Source: an uncultured Solirubrobacteraceae bacterium
Lineage (GTDB): Bacteria; Actinomycetota; Thermoleophilia; Solirubrobacterales; Solirubrobacteraceae
DNA: 64,000 bases
Assembly (NCBI GenBank): GCA_902806175.1
Contig: CADCVQ010000009.1
Location: 1 to 64,000 of the forward strand
Reading direction: 5' to 3'
Of the stretch, positions 25,057-33,680 are shown in pieces. Under the pieces are notes generated by a model that ran no database searches, was not told the origin of the DNA, and saw only the letters and a program-made list of their open reading frames with translations. How positions within the stretch are numbered: position 1 is the first letter of the stretch; each line of letters starts with the position of its first letter. Both the position numbers and the translations under genes were made by a program.

Positions 25057-25153
25057 TGCTCTCCTCTTCGGTATTGCCGCCTGACCCGCGTCAACCCTAT
25101 CGGCGCGGGCCGGTCTTCAGAAGACGCTGACGTTCAAGCGGGCCGAGCGGGCG

Positions 25154-25435
25154 CTACCAGCCGCCCGCGGCGTGCGCGCGACGCTTGGCCTCGGCCTTGC
25201 GCCGATCCTTGCGCTTCTCGAGCTGCCACTGGATGAGCGACGCGAAGAACACGAACAGCGGAAAGAAGGCGATGAGCACGAAGCCCGCGTTCGTCACCAC
25301 GCGGTCGTCCGTCTCGCCCCACCAGCCCTCGCCGCCGTCATGCGCGAAGGCGGGTGCCGCCACGACGAGCAGCGCGGTGACCGACAACAGCACGATCGCG
25401 GGCAGGCGGCGAAGCACGCCACGCAGTTTATTCAC
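25154..25435 (-). CDS. Small membrane protein with signal peptide, 93 aa
   Basis: The product from GTG 25435 has a signal-like hydrophobic segment ending PAFAHDGG, a short Trp-rich loop, one further membrane helix (FVLIAFFPLFVFFASLIQW) and a highly basic cytoplasmic tail rich in Lys and Arg. No family is recognised. Divergent from the acidic 111-residue gene across about 40 bases. An internal GTG at 25417 is an alternative start. Confidence 0.6.
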   Translation of the reverse strand: MNKLRGVLRRLPAIVLLSVTALLVVAAPAFAHDGGEGWWGETDDRVVTNAGFVLIAFFPLFVFFASLIQWQLEKRKDRRKAEAKRRAHAAGGW

Positions 25436-25477
25436 CTCGGCGATGGATCGCGCTGCGAACGGGTAGCGTGACGCACC

Positions 25478-25813
25478 ATGGAACGCTACGAACCGATCGA
25501 CGACGAGCCCGACTTCGCCACCCGGCAGGAGTGGGAGGCCGCCGAGGAGGCCGGCGCGATCGGCGGCGCGCGCCCCGACGTCGGCGGCGTCGACCCCGAG
25601 GAGCCGATCGACGAGGCGCTGCGGGCGGTGTACGAGGCCGGCGGCGGCGACGCCGAGGGCTTCGAGCTCGCCGAGCGCGACCTCGTGCGCAACGCCTCCC
25701 ACGACGACGGCTCCGGGTTTCCCGAGCGCGACGCGTTCACGCCCGAGGTCGAGTCTGACCTGTCGCCCGCGGAGTACGGCGAGGCCGACGAGGAGGAGGG
25801 CCCGGACCGCTAG
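25478..25813 (+). CDS. Acidic hypothetical protein, 111 aa
   Basis: This soluble, strongly acidic protein (many Glu and Asp, few Lys) begins MERYEPIDDEPDF. It has a central AERDLVRNASHDDGSGF segment and no signal or membrane helix. A TAGCGT box nine bases before ATG 25478 suggests a near-leaderless transcript. Function unknown. It ends 43 bases from the convergent MFS gene. Confidence 0.6.
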   Translation: MERYEPIDDEPDFATRQEWEAAEEAGAIGGARPDVGGVDPEEPIDEALRAVYEAGGGDAEGFELAERDLVRNASHDDGSGFPERDAFTPEVESDLSPAEYGEADEEEGPDR

Positions 25814-25856
25814 GTTGTGGCGCCTCCCGCGTCCCGCGGCGCCGATCTCGCTGCCG

Positions 25857-27449
25857 TCATGCCGCGACGGGCGTCGTCCGCTCGCGCGCCGCATCCAGGG
25901 GCGCTGCCGTCAACTGGCCGGCCGCGCAGTCGGCGCACGGAACGTCGCGGCGCGGGTTGCGCACGAAGGCGAGCCCGAGCATCCCGCCGAGAGCGACGAG
26001 CGCGGCGCTGATCGCCATCCCGGTGTGGAACGCCTCGACGGAGGCGGCCTCGGTCGCGCGCGCCACCGCCGCGGCCTCGTCGCGCTCGAGGCCCGTGACG
26101 TCGGCGCGCACGAGCACCCGATCCTCGGCCCGCTGCACGGCAGCGCGCCCAGCCGGCGACAACGTCGCCGGGTCGATCTCCGCGCGCAGCGCGCCGGAGA
26201 ACTGCGCCGCGATCACGGCGCCGAGCGCCGCCACGCCGAGCAGACCGCCGACACGCGCGATCGCGTTGTTGACGCCGGACGCGATGCCGGCCTGGTTCTC
26301 TTCGGCGTCCGACAGCACCGTCGCGGTCAGCGGCGCGACCGTCGCCGTCAGGCCGAGCGAGAAGATCAGCAGCGCGGGCAGGACCTCCGTCACGTAGTCG
26401 ACGTCGGCACCGACGCGCAGCAGCGCCAGCAGGCCGGCGGCTGCGAGCAGCGGGCCGAAGCCGAGAAACCAGCGCGGGCCGAAGCGGTCGGCCAGCCGGC
26501 CGGCGCGCTTGGACAGCACGAACATGACCAGCGTCGTCGGCAGCGTCGCGAGGCCGGCCTCGGTCGCCGTGAAGCCGCCGACCTGCTGCAGGAACAGGAC
26601 GAGGTAGAAGAAGAGAATCGAGAGGCCCGCGTACATCGCGAGCGTCTCACCGTTGCCTGCGGCGAAGTTTCGCCGCCGGAAGAGCCCGAGCGGGAGCATC
26701 GGGTGCGCCGTCCGCACCTCGCGCGCAAGGAAGATGGCGAGAAACAGCACGCCCGCGGCGCCGGGCACGAACACGTCCATAGCGCCCCAGCCCGACTCGG
26801 GCTGGCGGATCAGCGCGAGCGTCGGGCCGGCGAGGCCGAGAAACGACAGCGCGCCGCCGGGCCAGTCGACGGGCGGTCGCGCTTGCGCGCGCGGGCGCTG
26901 CGGCACCGCCGCCGCGACGATGACGAGCGTCAGCACGACGAACGGCACGTTGATGGCGAAGACCCAGCGCCACGACGCCGTGTCGATCAACTGGCCGCCG
27001 ACGAATGGTCCGAGGACCGCCGCCATCCCCGACCACGCCGTCCACGTGCCGACCGCCGCGCCGCGCTCGGCAGGCGCAAACGCCGCGACGATGACCGCCA
27101 GCGCGCTCGGCGTCAGCAGCGCGCCGAAGACGCCCTGCAGCACGCGCCCGGCGACCAGCACCTCGATGCTCGGCGCCAGCGCGCAGATGAGCGACGTCAG
27201 CCCGAAGCCGACCACGCCGATGCTGAAGACGCGGCGCTCGCCGAAGACGTCGCCCAGCGACCCGCCGACGAGGATCAGCGCCGCGAGCGCCAGCAGGTAG
27301 CCGTTGGATACCCATTGCTGCCCGGCGAGGCCGCCGCCGAGGTCCTCCTCGATCGCCGGCAGGGCGACGTTGACCACCGTCCCGTCGAGAAACACGACGA
27401 AGGTCCCCATGATCGAGGCGAACAGGCTCAGGCGCTGCGTTCTCGTCAT
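25857..27449 (-). CDS. MFS transporter, DHA2 family
   Basis: This is a 530-residue, roughly 14-helix proton-driven exporter with LDGTVVNVALPAIEEDL in helix 1, GGSLGDVFGERR (motif A) and VLGPFVGGQLIDTASWRWVF around helices 5-6. The last residues include a Cys pair in PCADC before a basic tail, which is unusual for the family and could be redox- or metal-sensitive. The start overlaps the histidine kinase stop (ATGA). It is therefore the third gene of an operon with a sensor kinase and a receiver/thioredoxin-reductase fusion, which suggests export under redox or nucleotide control. Substrate unknown. Confidence 0.88.
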   Translation of the reverse strand: MTRTQRLSLFASIMGTFVVFLDGTVVNVALPAIEEDLGGGLAGQQWVSNGYLLALAALILVGGSLGDVFGERRVFSIGVVGFGLTSLICALAPSIEVLVAGRVLQGVFGALLTPSALAVIVAAFAPAERGAAVGTWTAWSGMAAVLGPFVGGQLIDTASWRWVFAINVPFVVLTLVIVAAAVPQRPRAQARPPVDWPGGALSFLGLAGPTLALIRQPESGWGAMDVFVPGAAGVLFLAIFLAREVRTAHPMLPLGLFRRRNFAAGNGETLAMYAGLSILFFYLVLFLQQVGGFTATEAGLATLPTTLVMFVLSKRAGRLADRFGPRWFLGFGPLLAAAGLLALLRVGADVDYVTEVLPALLIFSLGLTATVAPLTATVLSDAEENQAGIASGVNNAIARVGGLLGVAALGAVIAAQFSGALRAEIDPATLSPAGRAAVQRAEDRVLVRADVTGLERDEAAAVARATEAASVEAFHTGMAISAALVALGGMLGLAFVRNPRRDVPCADCAAGQLTAAPLDAARERTTPVAA

Positions 27450-28843
27450 CGCAGCGGCAGGCGCACGAGGAAGGTGGTGCGGCCGGGCTCGGACTCGACG
27501 CCGATCGAGCCGTCGTGGCGGTCCACGACGATGCCGCGCGCCGTCGCCAGGCCCAGGCCGGTGCCCTGGCCGATCTCCTTCGTCGTGTAGAACGGGTCGA
27601 AGATGCGTGCGGCGACGTCGGCGGGGATGCCGGGGCCGTCATCGCTGACCGCGACCTCCGCGCAATCTCCGTCGCGGCGCGTCGTGACGGTGATCGTGCC
27701 GCGGTCGCCGACCGCGTCGATCGCGTTGTCGAGCAGGTTCGTCCAGACCTGGTTGAGCTCGGAGCCGTGCAGCGTGAGCTTGGGCAGGTCGCGGTCGTAG
27801 CTGCGCACGACCTCGATCGAGGTCTGCTTGAGCTTGTGGCCGAGCACGGCGAGCGTCGTTTCCAGGCCCTCGTGCAGGTCGATCTCCGCCAGGCCGTCCT
27901 TGTCCATGTAGGCGTAGCTCTTGACGGCGCCGACGAGCGCCGAGATGCGCTGCGTCGAGTCCTGCAGCTCGGTCGCCAGGCGTCCGGCGCTGAGCGTCGC
28001 GGCGACCCAGCGCAGCGCCGCGTCGGTTGCCGGCCCCGCGAGCAGCGCGACCTCGTCGAGCCACGCCTGGTCGACGCCGACCGCGGCCAGCGGCTCGGCG
28101 ATCCGCCACGGTTCGGGGATCCCGAGCGCCTCCAGGCGCGCGAGCAGTTCGTCCTCGGCGTCGGCGAAGTCCAGCGCGTCGAGCGCCGTGCAGGTGGCGG
28201 CGCGGCCGACCGCCTGCTGTTGCAGCTCGACGAGCTTGGCGGCCTGCGCGCGCTCGACCCCCGACTCGACGAAACGGCCCAGCGAGGAGCTGATCACGTC
28301 GAGCATCTCGGCGAGCTCGGCGGCGCTGCGGCGCGCCGCAGCGGCCGGGTTGTTGAGCTCGTGGGCCAGGCCGGCCGCCATCGTGCCGAGCGACGCGAGC
28401 CGCTCGCGGTGCGCGCCGATCCCCGCGAACTTGCTGATGACCGGCGTGACCTGCGCGATGACGCGCTGGTGCACTGCCTGGTGGGCGAACAGGAGCCGGT
28501 GAAAGTCGGCCGGCTCGATCAGCGCGATGCGCAGCGGGCTGTCGGCGCGCATCCGCAGGCGCATCTGCTCTCCGGTGAGGACGGAGATCGCACCCGTCCA
28601 CGTCGGCGCGGCCTGGCGCCCGAGGGGCTCGGCGCGCTGTTGCTCGACGAGCAGCATCTGCATGCTCCCCTCCAACAGCAGCATCAGCCCCGGGGGCGCG
28701 GCGCCCTCCTCGACGACGATGTCACCGACCGCGAAGCGCTGGTCGTGCGCCGCGGCCACCCATTCGTCGAGCTGCTCGTCGCCGAGGTCGTCGAACAGGT
28801 CGATCGTGCGCAGGTCAGAGCGCGTGACGTGGCCGGAAGTCAT
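27446..28843 (-). CDS. Sensor histidine kinase with N-terminal cyclic-nucleotide-binding-like domain
   Basis: This is a 465-residue soluble kinase with no membrane helix. Residues about 14-125 form a cNMP-binding beta-roll (FAVGDIVVEEGAAPPGLMLL). A dimerisation helix carries the phospho-acceptor His161 in GLAHELNNPAAA. The ATPase domain shows NLLDNAIDA (N box), DDGPGIP (G1) and GTGLGLA (G2). It senses an intracellular signal and phosphorylates a receiver, presumably the one fused to the reductase encoded immediately upstream, whose stop overlaps this ATG. GAGG precedes the start. Whether the roll binds cAMP, another nucleotide or nothing cannot be decided, because the usual phosphate-binding Arg motif is not obvious. 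Confidence 0.88.
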   Translation of the reverse strand: MTSGHVTRSDLRTIDLFDDLGDEQLDEWVAAAHDQRFAVGDIVVEEGAAPPGLMLLLEGSMQMLLVEQQRAEPLGRQAAPTWTGAISVLTGEQMRLRMRADSPLRIALIEPADFHRLLFAHQAVHQRVIAQVTPVISKFAGIGAHRERLASLGTMAAGLAHELNNPAAAARRSAAELAEMLDVISSSLGRFVESGVERAQAAKLVELQQQAVGRAATCTALDALDFADAEDELLARLEALGIPEPWRIAEPLAAVGVDQAWLDEVALLAGPATDAALRWVAATLSAGRLATELQDSTQRISALVGAVKSYAYMDKDGLAEIDLHEGLETTLAVLGHKLKQTSIEVVRSYDRDLPKLTLHGSELNQVWTNLLDNAIDAVGDRGTITVTTRRDGDCAEVAVSDDGPGIPADVAARIFDPFYTTKEIGQGTGLGLATARGIVVDRHDGSIGVESEPGRTTFLVRLPLR

Positions 28844-30522
28844 GCCTCTGCCAGGTACTCGTGGATGAGCGAGACCGCCATCGCGCCCTCGCCGACCGCG
28901 CTGGCGACGCGCTTGATCGAGCGCGCGCGCACGTCGCCGGCGACGAACACGCCGGGAACCGTCGTCTCGAGCAGGTACGGGGCGCGGTTCAGCGACCAGC
29001 CCGCGGCCTGCGCGTCGGCTCCCGCGAGGATGAAGCCGTGTTCGTCGCGCGCGACGACGCCCTCCAGCCAGTCCGTGCGCGGCGACGCTCCGATGAAGAC
29101 GAAGCAGGCGTCGACCTCCATCGTCTCCTCCTCGCCGCTCTGCGCGTCGCGCACGCGCAGGCAGCGCAGGTGGCCGTCGCGGGCCTCGGCGGCGACCGCC
29201 GAGGACGACGGCCGCACGTCGATGTTCGCGATCGCCGCGATCTGCTCGATGAGGTAGTGCGACATCGACGTCTCCAGCGCCGGTCCGCGCACGAGCATCG
29301 TGACGTTGCGCGCGTAGTCGCTGAAGTGGACGGCGGCCTGGCCGGCGGAGTTGGCGCCGCCGATGACGACCACGTGCTGGTCGGCGCAGGAGCGCGCCTC
29401 GGTCATCGCGGCGCCGTAGTACACGCCCCTTCCGATCAGCTCCTTGAAGCCCGGCGACTGGATCTGGCGGTAGGAGACGCCCGAGGCGATCAGGACGCAG
29501 TTGGCGCTCAGGACACCGCCGTCGGCCAGCTCGACGAGCCGCCCCGCCCCCTCGGCACGCAGCGCGACGACGTCCTGCACGGTCAGCAGCTCGGCGCCCA
29601 GGCGCCGTGCCTGGTCGGTCGCGCGGCGCGCGAGGTCCGATCCGCTGAGGCCGGCCGGGAAGCCGAGGTAGTTCTCGATCAGGCTGGACTGGCCGGCCTG
29701 GCCGCCGGGCGCCTCGCGCTCGACCATCACCGTGCGCAGTCCCTCCGACGCGCCGTAGACCGCCGCGCCCAGGCCGGCGGGGCCACCGCCGACGACGACC
29801 AGGTCGTAGTGCTCCTGCGCGGGCCGGCCGGCGACGCCGAGCCGCTGGGCGAGCTCGAGCACCGTCGGGCGCTCGAGCACCGTGCCGTCCTCGAGCAGCG
29901 CCACCGGCAGGCGGTCGGCGGGGACGCCCGCGACCGTCAGCAGCTCGCGCGCCTCCCGGTCGCGCTCGACGTCCAGCCAGCGCGCCGGCACCCGGTTGCG
30001 CGCGAGGAAGTCGCGCAGGTCGTGGGACTGCTTGGAGAAGCGGTGCCCCACGATCCGCACACCGCCGGCCTCCAGCGCCGCGCCGGACTCCCACGTCGTC
30101 AGCAGGTCCTCGAGGACCGGGAAGAGCTGCTCCTGTGGCGGGTCCCACGGCTTGAGCAGGTAGTAGTCCAGGGCGACGTCGTTGATCGCGGCGATCGCGG
30201 CCTCGGTGTCGGCGTACGCCGTGAGCAGCACGCGCTTGGCGTCGGGGACGATCTTGCGTGCCTCGACGAGGTAGTCGGTCCCGGCCATCCCGGGCATCCG
30301 CTGGTCGGCGATCAGCAGCGCGACGACGTCGCCGCGCGTGCGCAGCTGGCGCAGGATGTCCAGCCCCTCGGCGCCCGACGTCGCGCGCATGATCCGGTAG
30401 CGCTCGCCGAAGCCGCGCCGCAGGTCGCGCGCGACGGCCGCGAGCACCGCCGGCTCGTCGTCGACGGCGACGATCGCCGGGCGACGCTCCGGCGCCTGGG
30501 GTTGCGCGGCTGCTGCCGACAT
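28840..30522 (-). CDS. Response regulator receiver fused to a thioredoxin-reductase-like flavoprotein
   Basis: This 560-residue protein combines three parts. The receiver (about 15-130) has the acidic pair Asp21/Asp22 and phospho-acceptor Asp73. A short thioredoxin-fold-like segment spans about 150-230. The FAD/NAD(P)H module has VVVGGGPAGLGAAVYG (about residue 242) and VVVIGGANSAGQAA (about residue 398), and ends in the FVAGDVR motif that binds FAD. The dithiol CxxC expected in the NADPH domain is absent; the corresponding region reads GAAMTEARSC with a single Cys. It probably passes electrons to something other than thioredoxin, under phosphorylation control. A TACGGT box lies nine bases before ATG 30522. 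First gene of the three-gene operon. Confidence 0.9.
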   Translation of the reverse strand: MSAAAAQPQAPERRPAIVAVDDEPAVLAAVARDLRRGFGERYRIMRATSGAEGLDILRQLRTRGDVVALLIADQRMPGMAGTDYLVEARKIVPDAKRVLLTAYADTEAAIAAINDVALDYYLLKPWDPPQEQLFPVLEDLLTTWESGAALEAGGVRIVGHRFSKQSHDLRDFLARNRVPARWLDVERDREARELLTVAGVPADRLPVALLEDGTVLERPTVLELAQRLGVAGRPAQEHYDLVVVGGGPAGLGAAVYGASEGLRTVMVEREAPGGQAGQSSLIENYLGFPAGLSGSDLARRATDQARRLGAELLTVQDVVALRAEGAGRLVELADGGVLSANCVLIASGVSYRQIQSPGFKELIGRGVYYGAAMTEARSCADQHVVVIGGANSAGQAAVHFSDYARNVTMLVRGPALETSMSHYLIEQIAAIANIDVRPSSSAVAAEARDGHLRCLRVRDAQSGEEETMEVDACFVFIGASPRTDWLEGVVARDEHGFILAGADAQAAGWSLNRAPYLLETTVPGVFVAGDVRARSIKRVASAVGEGAMAVSLIHEYLAEA

Positions 30523-30571
30523 AGCCGGAGAACCGTACCTCGCGCGCCATGCCGGCCCGCGGGTGTGCTCC

Positions 30572-30577
30572 TACCAT
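30572..30577 (+). promoter_or_regulatory. -10 box (TACCAT), leaderless promoter of the ABC-F gene
   Basis: TACCAT ends six bases before ATG 30584. No usable Shine-Dalgarno spacing exists, so the transcript is probably leaderless. Confidence 0.5.
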
Positions 30578-30583
30578 GGAGAG

Positions 30584-32644
30584 ATGGCCGTCTTGATCGC
30601 CTCCGACCTGTCAAAGGACATGGCCGGCAACCCGCTGCTGCGCGGCGTCTCCTTCAAGCTCGAGCGCCGCGACCGGCTCACGATCGCCGGGCGCAACGGC
30701 GCGGGCAAGACGACCCTGCTGCGGATGCTCGCCGGTGAGACATCGGTCGACGGCGGCGAGCTGAGCTTCGAGAAGGGCTGCAAGGTCGCGCTGCACGACC
30801 AGCGCCCGCCGCGCGACCGTGAGCTGAGCCTGCGCGACTACATCCTCAGCGGCTGCGCCGACCTGATCGCCGTCGAGCAGGACCTCGCCCGCCTCGCGCA
30901 GGAGATGGCCGACGGGCGCGAGGCCGCCTTCGACGCCTACGCTCGGGCGGAGGCGCGCCTGGAGCACGCCGGCGGCTGGACCTGGCGCGACCGCGCGACG
31001 GCGATGGTGCGCGGCCTGGGCTTCTCCGAGGAGGACCTCGACCGCGAGCTCAAGACGTTCTCGGGTGGCGAGCTGACCCGCGCCTCGCTGGCGCGCGCGC
31101 TGGCGGGCGACCCCGACCTGCTGCTGCTCGACGAGCCGACGAACCACCTCGACATCGAGTCGCTCGAGTGGCTCGAGAAGACGCTCGTCGAGCTTGACAC
31201 GGCGATCGTGCTCGTCGCGCACGACCGCTGGTTTCTCGAGGCTGTCGGCACCGCGGTGCTCGAGCTCGAGGCCGGCCGCTCGAAGTTCTTTCCCGGCACC
31301 TGGACGCAGTGGCGCAAGGAGCTTGCCGCGCGCGAGATCGCGCTCGGCCGGGCGATCGACAAGCAGCAGGCCGAGATCGCGCGCCTGGAGCGCTTCGTCG
31401 AGCGCTTCCGCGCGAAGGCGACGAAGGCCAAGCAGGCGCAGTCGCGCGTCAAGCGGCTGGACAAGATCGAGCGCATCGAACGAGGGGTGGGTGGGGCGAA
31501 ATCCGAGACGCTGAAGTTCGACTTCAAGGCGCCCGAGCGCTCCGGCCGTGTCGTCTTCGAGCTGACCGGCGGGCGCATCGAGGTCGGCGATCCGGGTGGG
31601 CGGGTCCGAGTCCTGGTCGAGGATGCCGAGCTGTGGCTCGAACGCGGCGAGCACGTGTCGCTCGTCGGGCCCAACGGCGCCGGCAAGACGACGCTGATCG
31701 ACACGCTGGCCGGGCTGCGGCCGCTGGCTGCCGGGAAGCTCGCCACCGGCCACAACGTCAAGCTCGGCCATCTGTCCCAGCACGCCGACGAGCTGTCGAA
31801 GGGGCCGGGCGCGCGAGCGCGCACCGTCATCGAGGCCTGCGGGATCGCCACCGGGCTGCCGCCGCAGAAGGCGCGCGCGCTGCTCGGCCGGTTTCTGTTC
31901 AGCGGCGAGGAGGCCGAGAAGCCGCTGGACGGCCTCAGCGGCGGCGAGCGGCGGCGCCTGTCGCTCGCGATCCTCGTCGCCTCGGGCGCCAACGTGCTGA
32001 TCCTCGACGAGCCGACGAACCACCTCGATCTCGAGAGCCGCGAGGCGCTCGAGGACGCGCTGCTGGCCTTCGAGGGCGCGCTGCTGCTCGTCTCGCACGA
32101 CCGCGCGCTGCTGGATGCCGTCGGGACGCGAACGGTCGCCGTGCTCGACGGCACGCTGCGCTCCTACGACGGCGGCTGGCAGGAGTTCCTGCGCGTACGC
32201 GAGGAGAAGCGCCTGGCCCAGCGGGCGCCGAAGAAGCCCAAGCCGCTACCGCTGCCGCCGAAGGCTGCGGCGGCGGTAAAGGTCAAGGCCCAGCAGAAGG
32301 CCAAGCCGGTGGCGAAGGCGAAGACCAAGCCCGTGGGCACCAACTGCGCCGGCGAGCGGCTCGCCGCGGCGACGGCCGCCGCGCTCGCCGACGGCGCCAA
32401 CGCCAACGGGGCCAACGGCGGCCCCGAGGCAGCGCCGCTGTCGAAGAACGCGCGCAGGCGCATCCGCGAGCTCGAGCGCGAGATCGAGCAGGCCGAGGAG
32501 ACGCTCAAGCAGCTCGAGGCCGAACTCGCCGAGCCCGGCGCCTGGTCGACGCCCGAGCGCACGGCGCAGTCGACGGCGCGTCACGCCGCCGCCAAGCGGG
32601 CGGTCGAGGAGGCGTTCGCGCGCTGGGAGGTCGCCGTCTCGTGA
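30584..32644 (+). CDS. ABC-F family ATPase (ribosome-associated, EttA/Uup-like)
   Basis: This is 686 residues with two ABC ATPase domains in one chain and no membrane helix. Domain 1 has GRNGAGKT (36-43) and FSGGE; domain 2 has GPNGAGKT and LSGGERRR; both have Walker B ending LLDEPTNHLD. A charged interdomain linker (RAKATKAKQAQSRVKRLDKI) matches the ribosomal P-site tRNA interaction motif. The C-terminus is a Lys/Ala/Pro-rich stretch followed by a coiled coil, as in Uup. ABC-F proteins act on stalled or antibiotic-bound ribosomes. Transcribed divergently from the redox two-component operon. Confidence 0.93.
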   Translation: MAVLIASDLSKDMAGNPLLRGVSFKLERRDRLTIAGRNGAGKTTLLRMLAGETSVDGGELSFEKGCKVALHDQRPPRDRELSLRDYILSGCADLIAVEQDLARLAQEMADGREAAFDAYARAEARLEHAGGWTWRDRATAMVRGLGFSEEDLDRELKTFSGGELTRASLARALAGDPDLLLLDEPTNHLDIESLEWLEKTLVELDTAIVLVAHDRWFLEAVGTAVLELEAGRSKFFPGTWTQWRKELAAREIALGRAIDKQQAEIARLERFVERFRAKATKAKQAQSRVKRLDKIERIERGVGGAKSETLKFDFKAPERSGRVVFELTGGRIEVGDPGGRVRVLVEDAELWLERGEHVSLVGPNGAGKTTLIDTLAGLRPLAAGKLATGHNVKLGHLSQHADELSKGPGARARTVIEACGIATGLPPQKARALLGRFLFSGEEAEKPLDGLSGGERRRLSLAILVASGANVLILDEPTNHLDLESREALEDALLAFEGALLLVSHDRALLDAVGTRTVAVLDGTLRSYDGGWQEFLRVREEKRLAQRAPKKPKPLPLPPKAAAAVKVKAQQKAKPVAKAKTKPVGTNCAGERLAAATAAALADGANANGANGGPEAAPLSKNARRRIRELEREIEQAEETLKQLEAELAEPGAWSTPERTAQSTARHAAAKRAVEEAFARWEVAVS

Positions 32645-32664
32645 GCGCCCGTCGCCGCGCGCTG

Positions 32665-32683
32665 TGCCCGCGGGTGGCGGGCA
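32665..32683 (+). terminator. Hairpin after the ABC-F gene
   Basis: TGCCCGC (32665-32671) pairs with GCGGGCA (32677-32683) around GGGTG, 21 bases after the stop. A second inverted repeat lies near 32730-32755. No U-tract. Confidence 0.45.
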
Positions 32684-32814
32684 ACCGCCGGATATAGAGG
32701 GTTTCGCGCCAACTTCGCGCCGATTCCCGCCGGCGCTCCCGGATGGCGCCGGGCATGGCGCGCCTGGCGCGTCGCCGCTATGGTCGCGGACGAGCCATGC
32801 AGCATGCTGCCCTC

Positions 32815-32982
32815 ATGAGGTTCCTCACGCGCGCGCTCGCCGTGACGTTCGTCGTGGTCGCGCACGCGTTCCTGCTGAATCTCGCGCATCCGGCGACGGT
32901 CGCGCTCGGGTTCGCGTACGCGGCGAGCGTCGTCGTGCTCGCCGTGGCGGCGGTGCTGCTGTGGCGCAAGACGATGGATTGA
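32815..32982 (+). CDS. Small two-helix membrane protein, 55 aa
   Basis: Starting at ATG 32815 (or ATG 32797, six residues longer), the product is almost entirely two hydrophobic helices with a short loop and the ending LLWRKTMD. No family is recognised. Its TGA overlaps the TTG start of the thioredoxin-fold gene, so the two are coupled. It could anchor or help the partner at the membrane. Confidence 0.6.
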   Translation: MRFLTRALAVTFVVVAHAFLLNLAHPATVALGFAYAASVVVLAVAAVLLWRKTMD

Positions 32983-33524
32983 GCCGGCAGGCCGCCGTCG
33001 CGATCGGCGACCTGTTCGTGGACGCGCCGCTGCTGACGGCCGCGGGGGAGACCGTGGGGCTGGCCTCGATCGTGCAGCAGCGTCCGGCGGTGCTGATCCT
33101 CATGCGCCACCTCGGCTGCCTGCCGTGCCGCGAGCACCTGCTCGAGGTGTCGCGCCGGCGCGCCGAGTTCGGCGACGCCCGCCTGCTGTGCGTGACGTTC
33201 GTCGAGCCCGCGCTGCTGGCGGCCTACGAACGCGAGCTTGCGCTCGACGGCATCGAGTTCTTCGGTGACCCGGCGCGCGCGTCCTACGCGGCGCTGGGCT
33301 TCGAGCGGGCGTCGTTCGCGCGCGTCTGGCTGCACCCGGCGGTCTGGCGGCGCTACGCGGCGCTGATCGCGCGCGGCCGGCGCCCGCACCCGCCGGGCCA
33401 GGACGTCTACCAGCTCGGCGGCGATGCCGTGCTCGACGCGGGCGGGCGCCTGCGCTGGGTGTTCGCGTCGGCCGGACCCGAGGATCGACCGACGGTCGAG
33501 GAGCTGCTGCGAGCGTTGCACTGA
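32979..33524 (+). CDS. AhpC/TSA-like thioredoxin-fold protein (PRXL2/SelL-like)
   Basis: This is 181 residues from TTG 32979, which overlaps the preceding stop (TTGA). The motif LMRHLGCLPCREHL contains a CxxC in the position typical of the PRXL2/AhpC-TSA_2 group. It is followed by FVEPALLAAYERELAL and a GGDAVLDAGGRLRWVF segment near the end, typical of peroxiredoxin-like folds. A thiol-dependent reductase or peroxidase role is likely, with the exact substrate unknown. The upstream two-helix protein may bring it to the membrane. Confidence 0.8.
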   Translation: MSRQAAVAIGDLFVDAPLLTAAGETVGLASIVQQRPAVLILMRHLGCLPCREHLLEVSRRRAEFGDARLLCVTFVEPALLAAYERELALDGIEFFGDPARASYAALGFERASFARVWLHPAVWRRYAALIARGRRPHPPGQDVYQLGGDAVLDAGGRLRWVFASAGPEDRPTVEELLRALH

Positions 33525-33680
33525 CGTCGGCAGCTCCTTGGCGCGGGCGACGTGGTTCGTCCGTGAGCGGCGCTCTGCACGCAAGAAAGCGTCGGTGGCG
33601 CCCGCGATACGCAAGATCATGTCGCTCACGAGCAACGGCCGCCTCTTGGCGGACGGGCGCTGAACGGCGACGATCCGCGC
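33525..33680. other. Intergenic region with a long-spaced inverted repeat
   Basis: No gene is seen in these 156 bases. GTGAGCG (33563-33569) and CGCTCAC (33623-33629) form an inverted pair 53 bases apart. A GACGAT box (33669-33674) lies six bases before the next ATG, matching the leaderless pattern. It could hold a regulatory site for the arginine operon. Confidence 0.4.

Noticed and set aside
25815-27590. Very long open frame on the plus strand opposite the MFS gene
   Set aside because: It mirrors the minus-strand transporter, is extremely Arg-rich and shows no motif. It is a GC-bias shadow, as are the long frames opposite lon, ppk, the ABC-F gene and the glycan operon.
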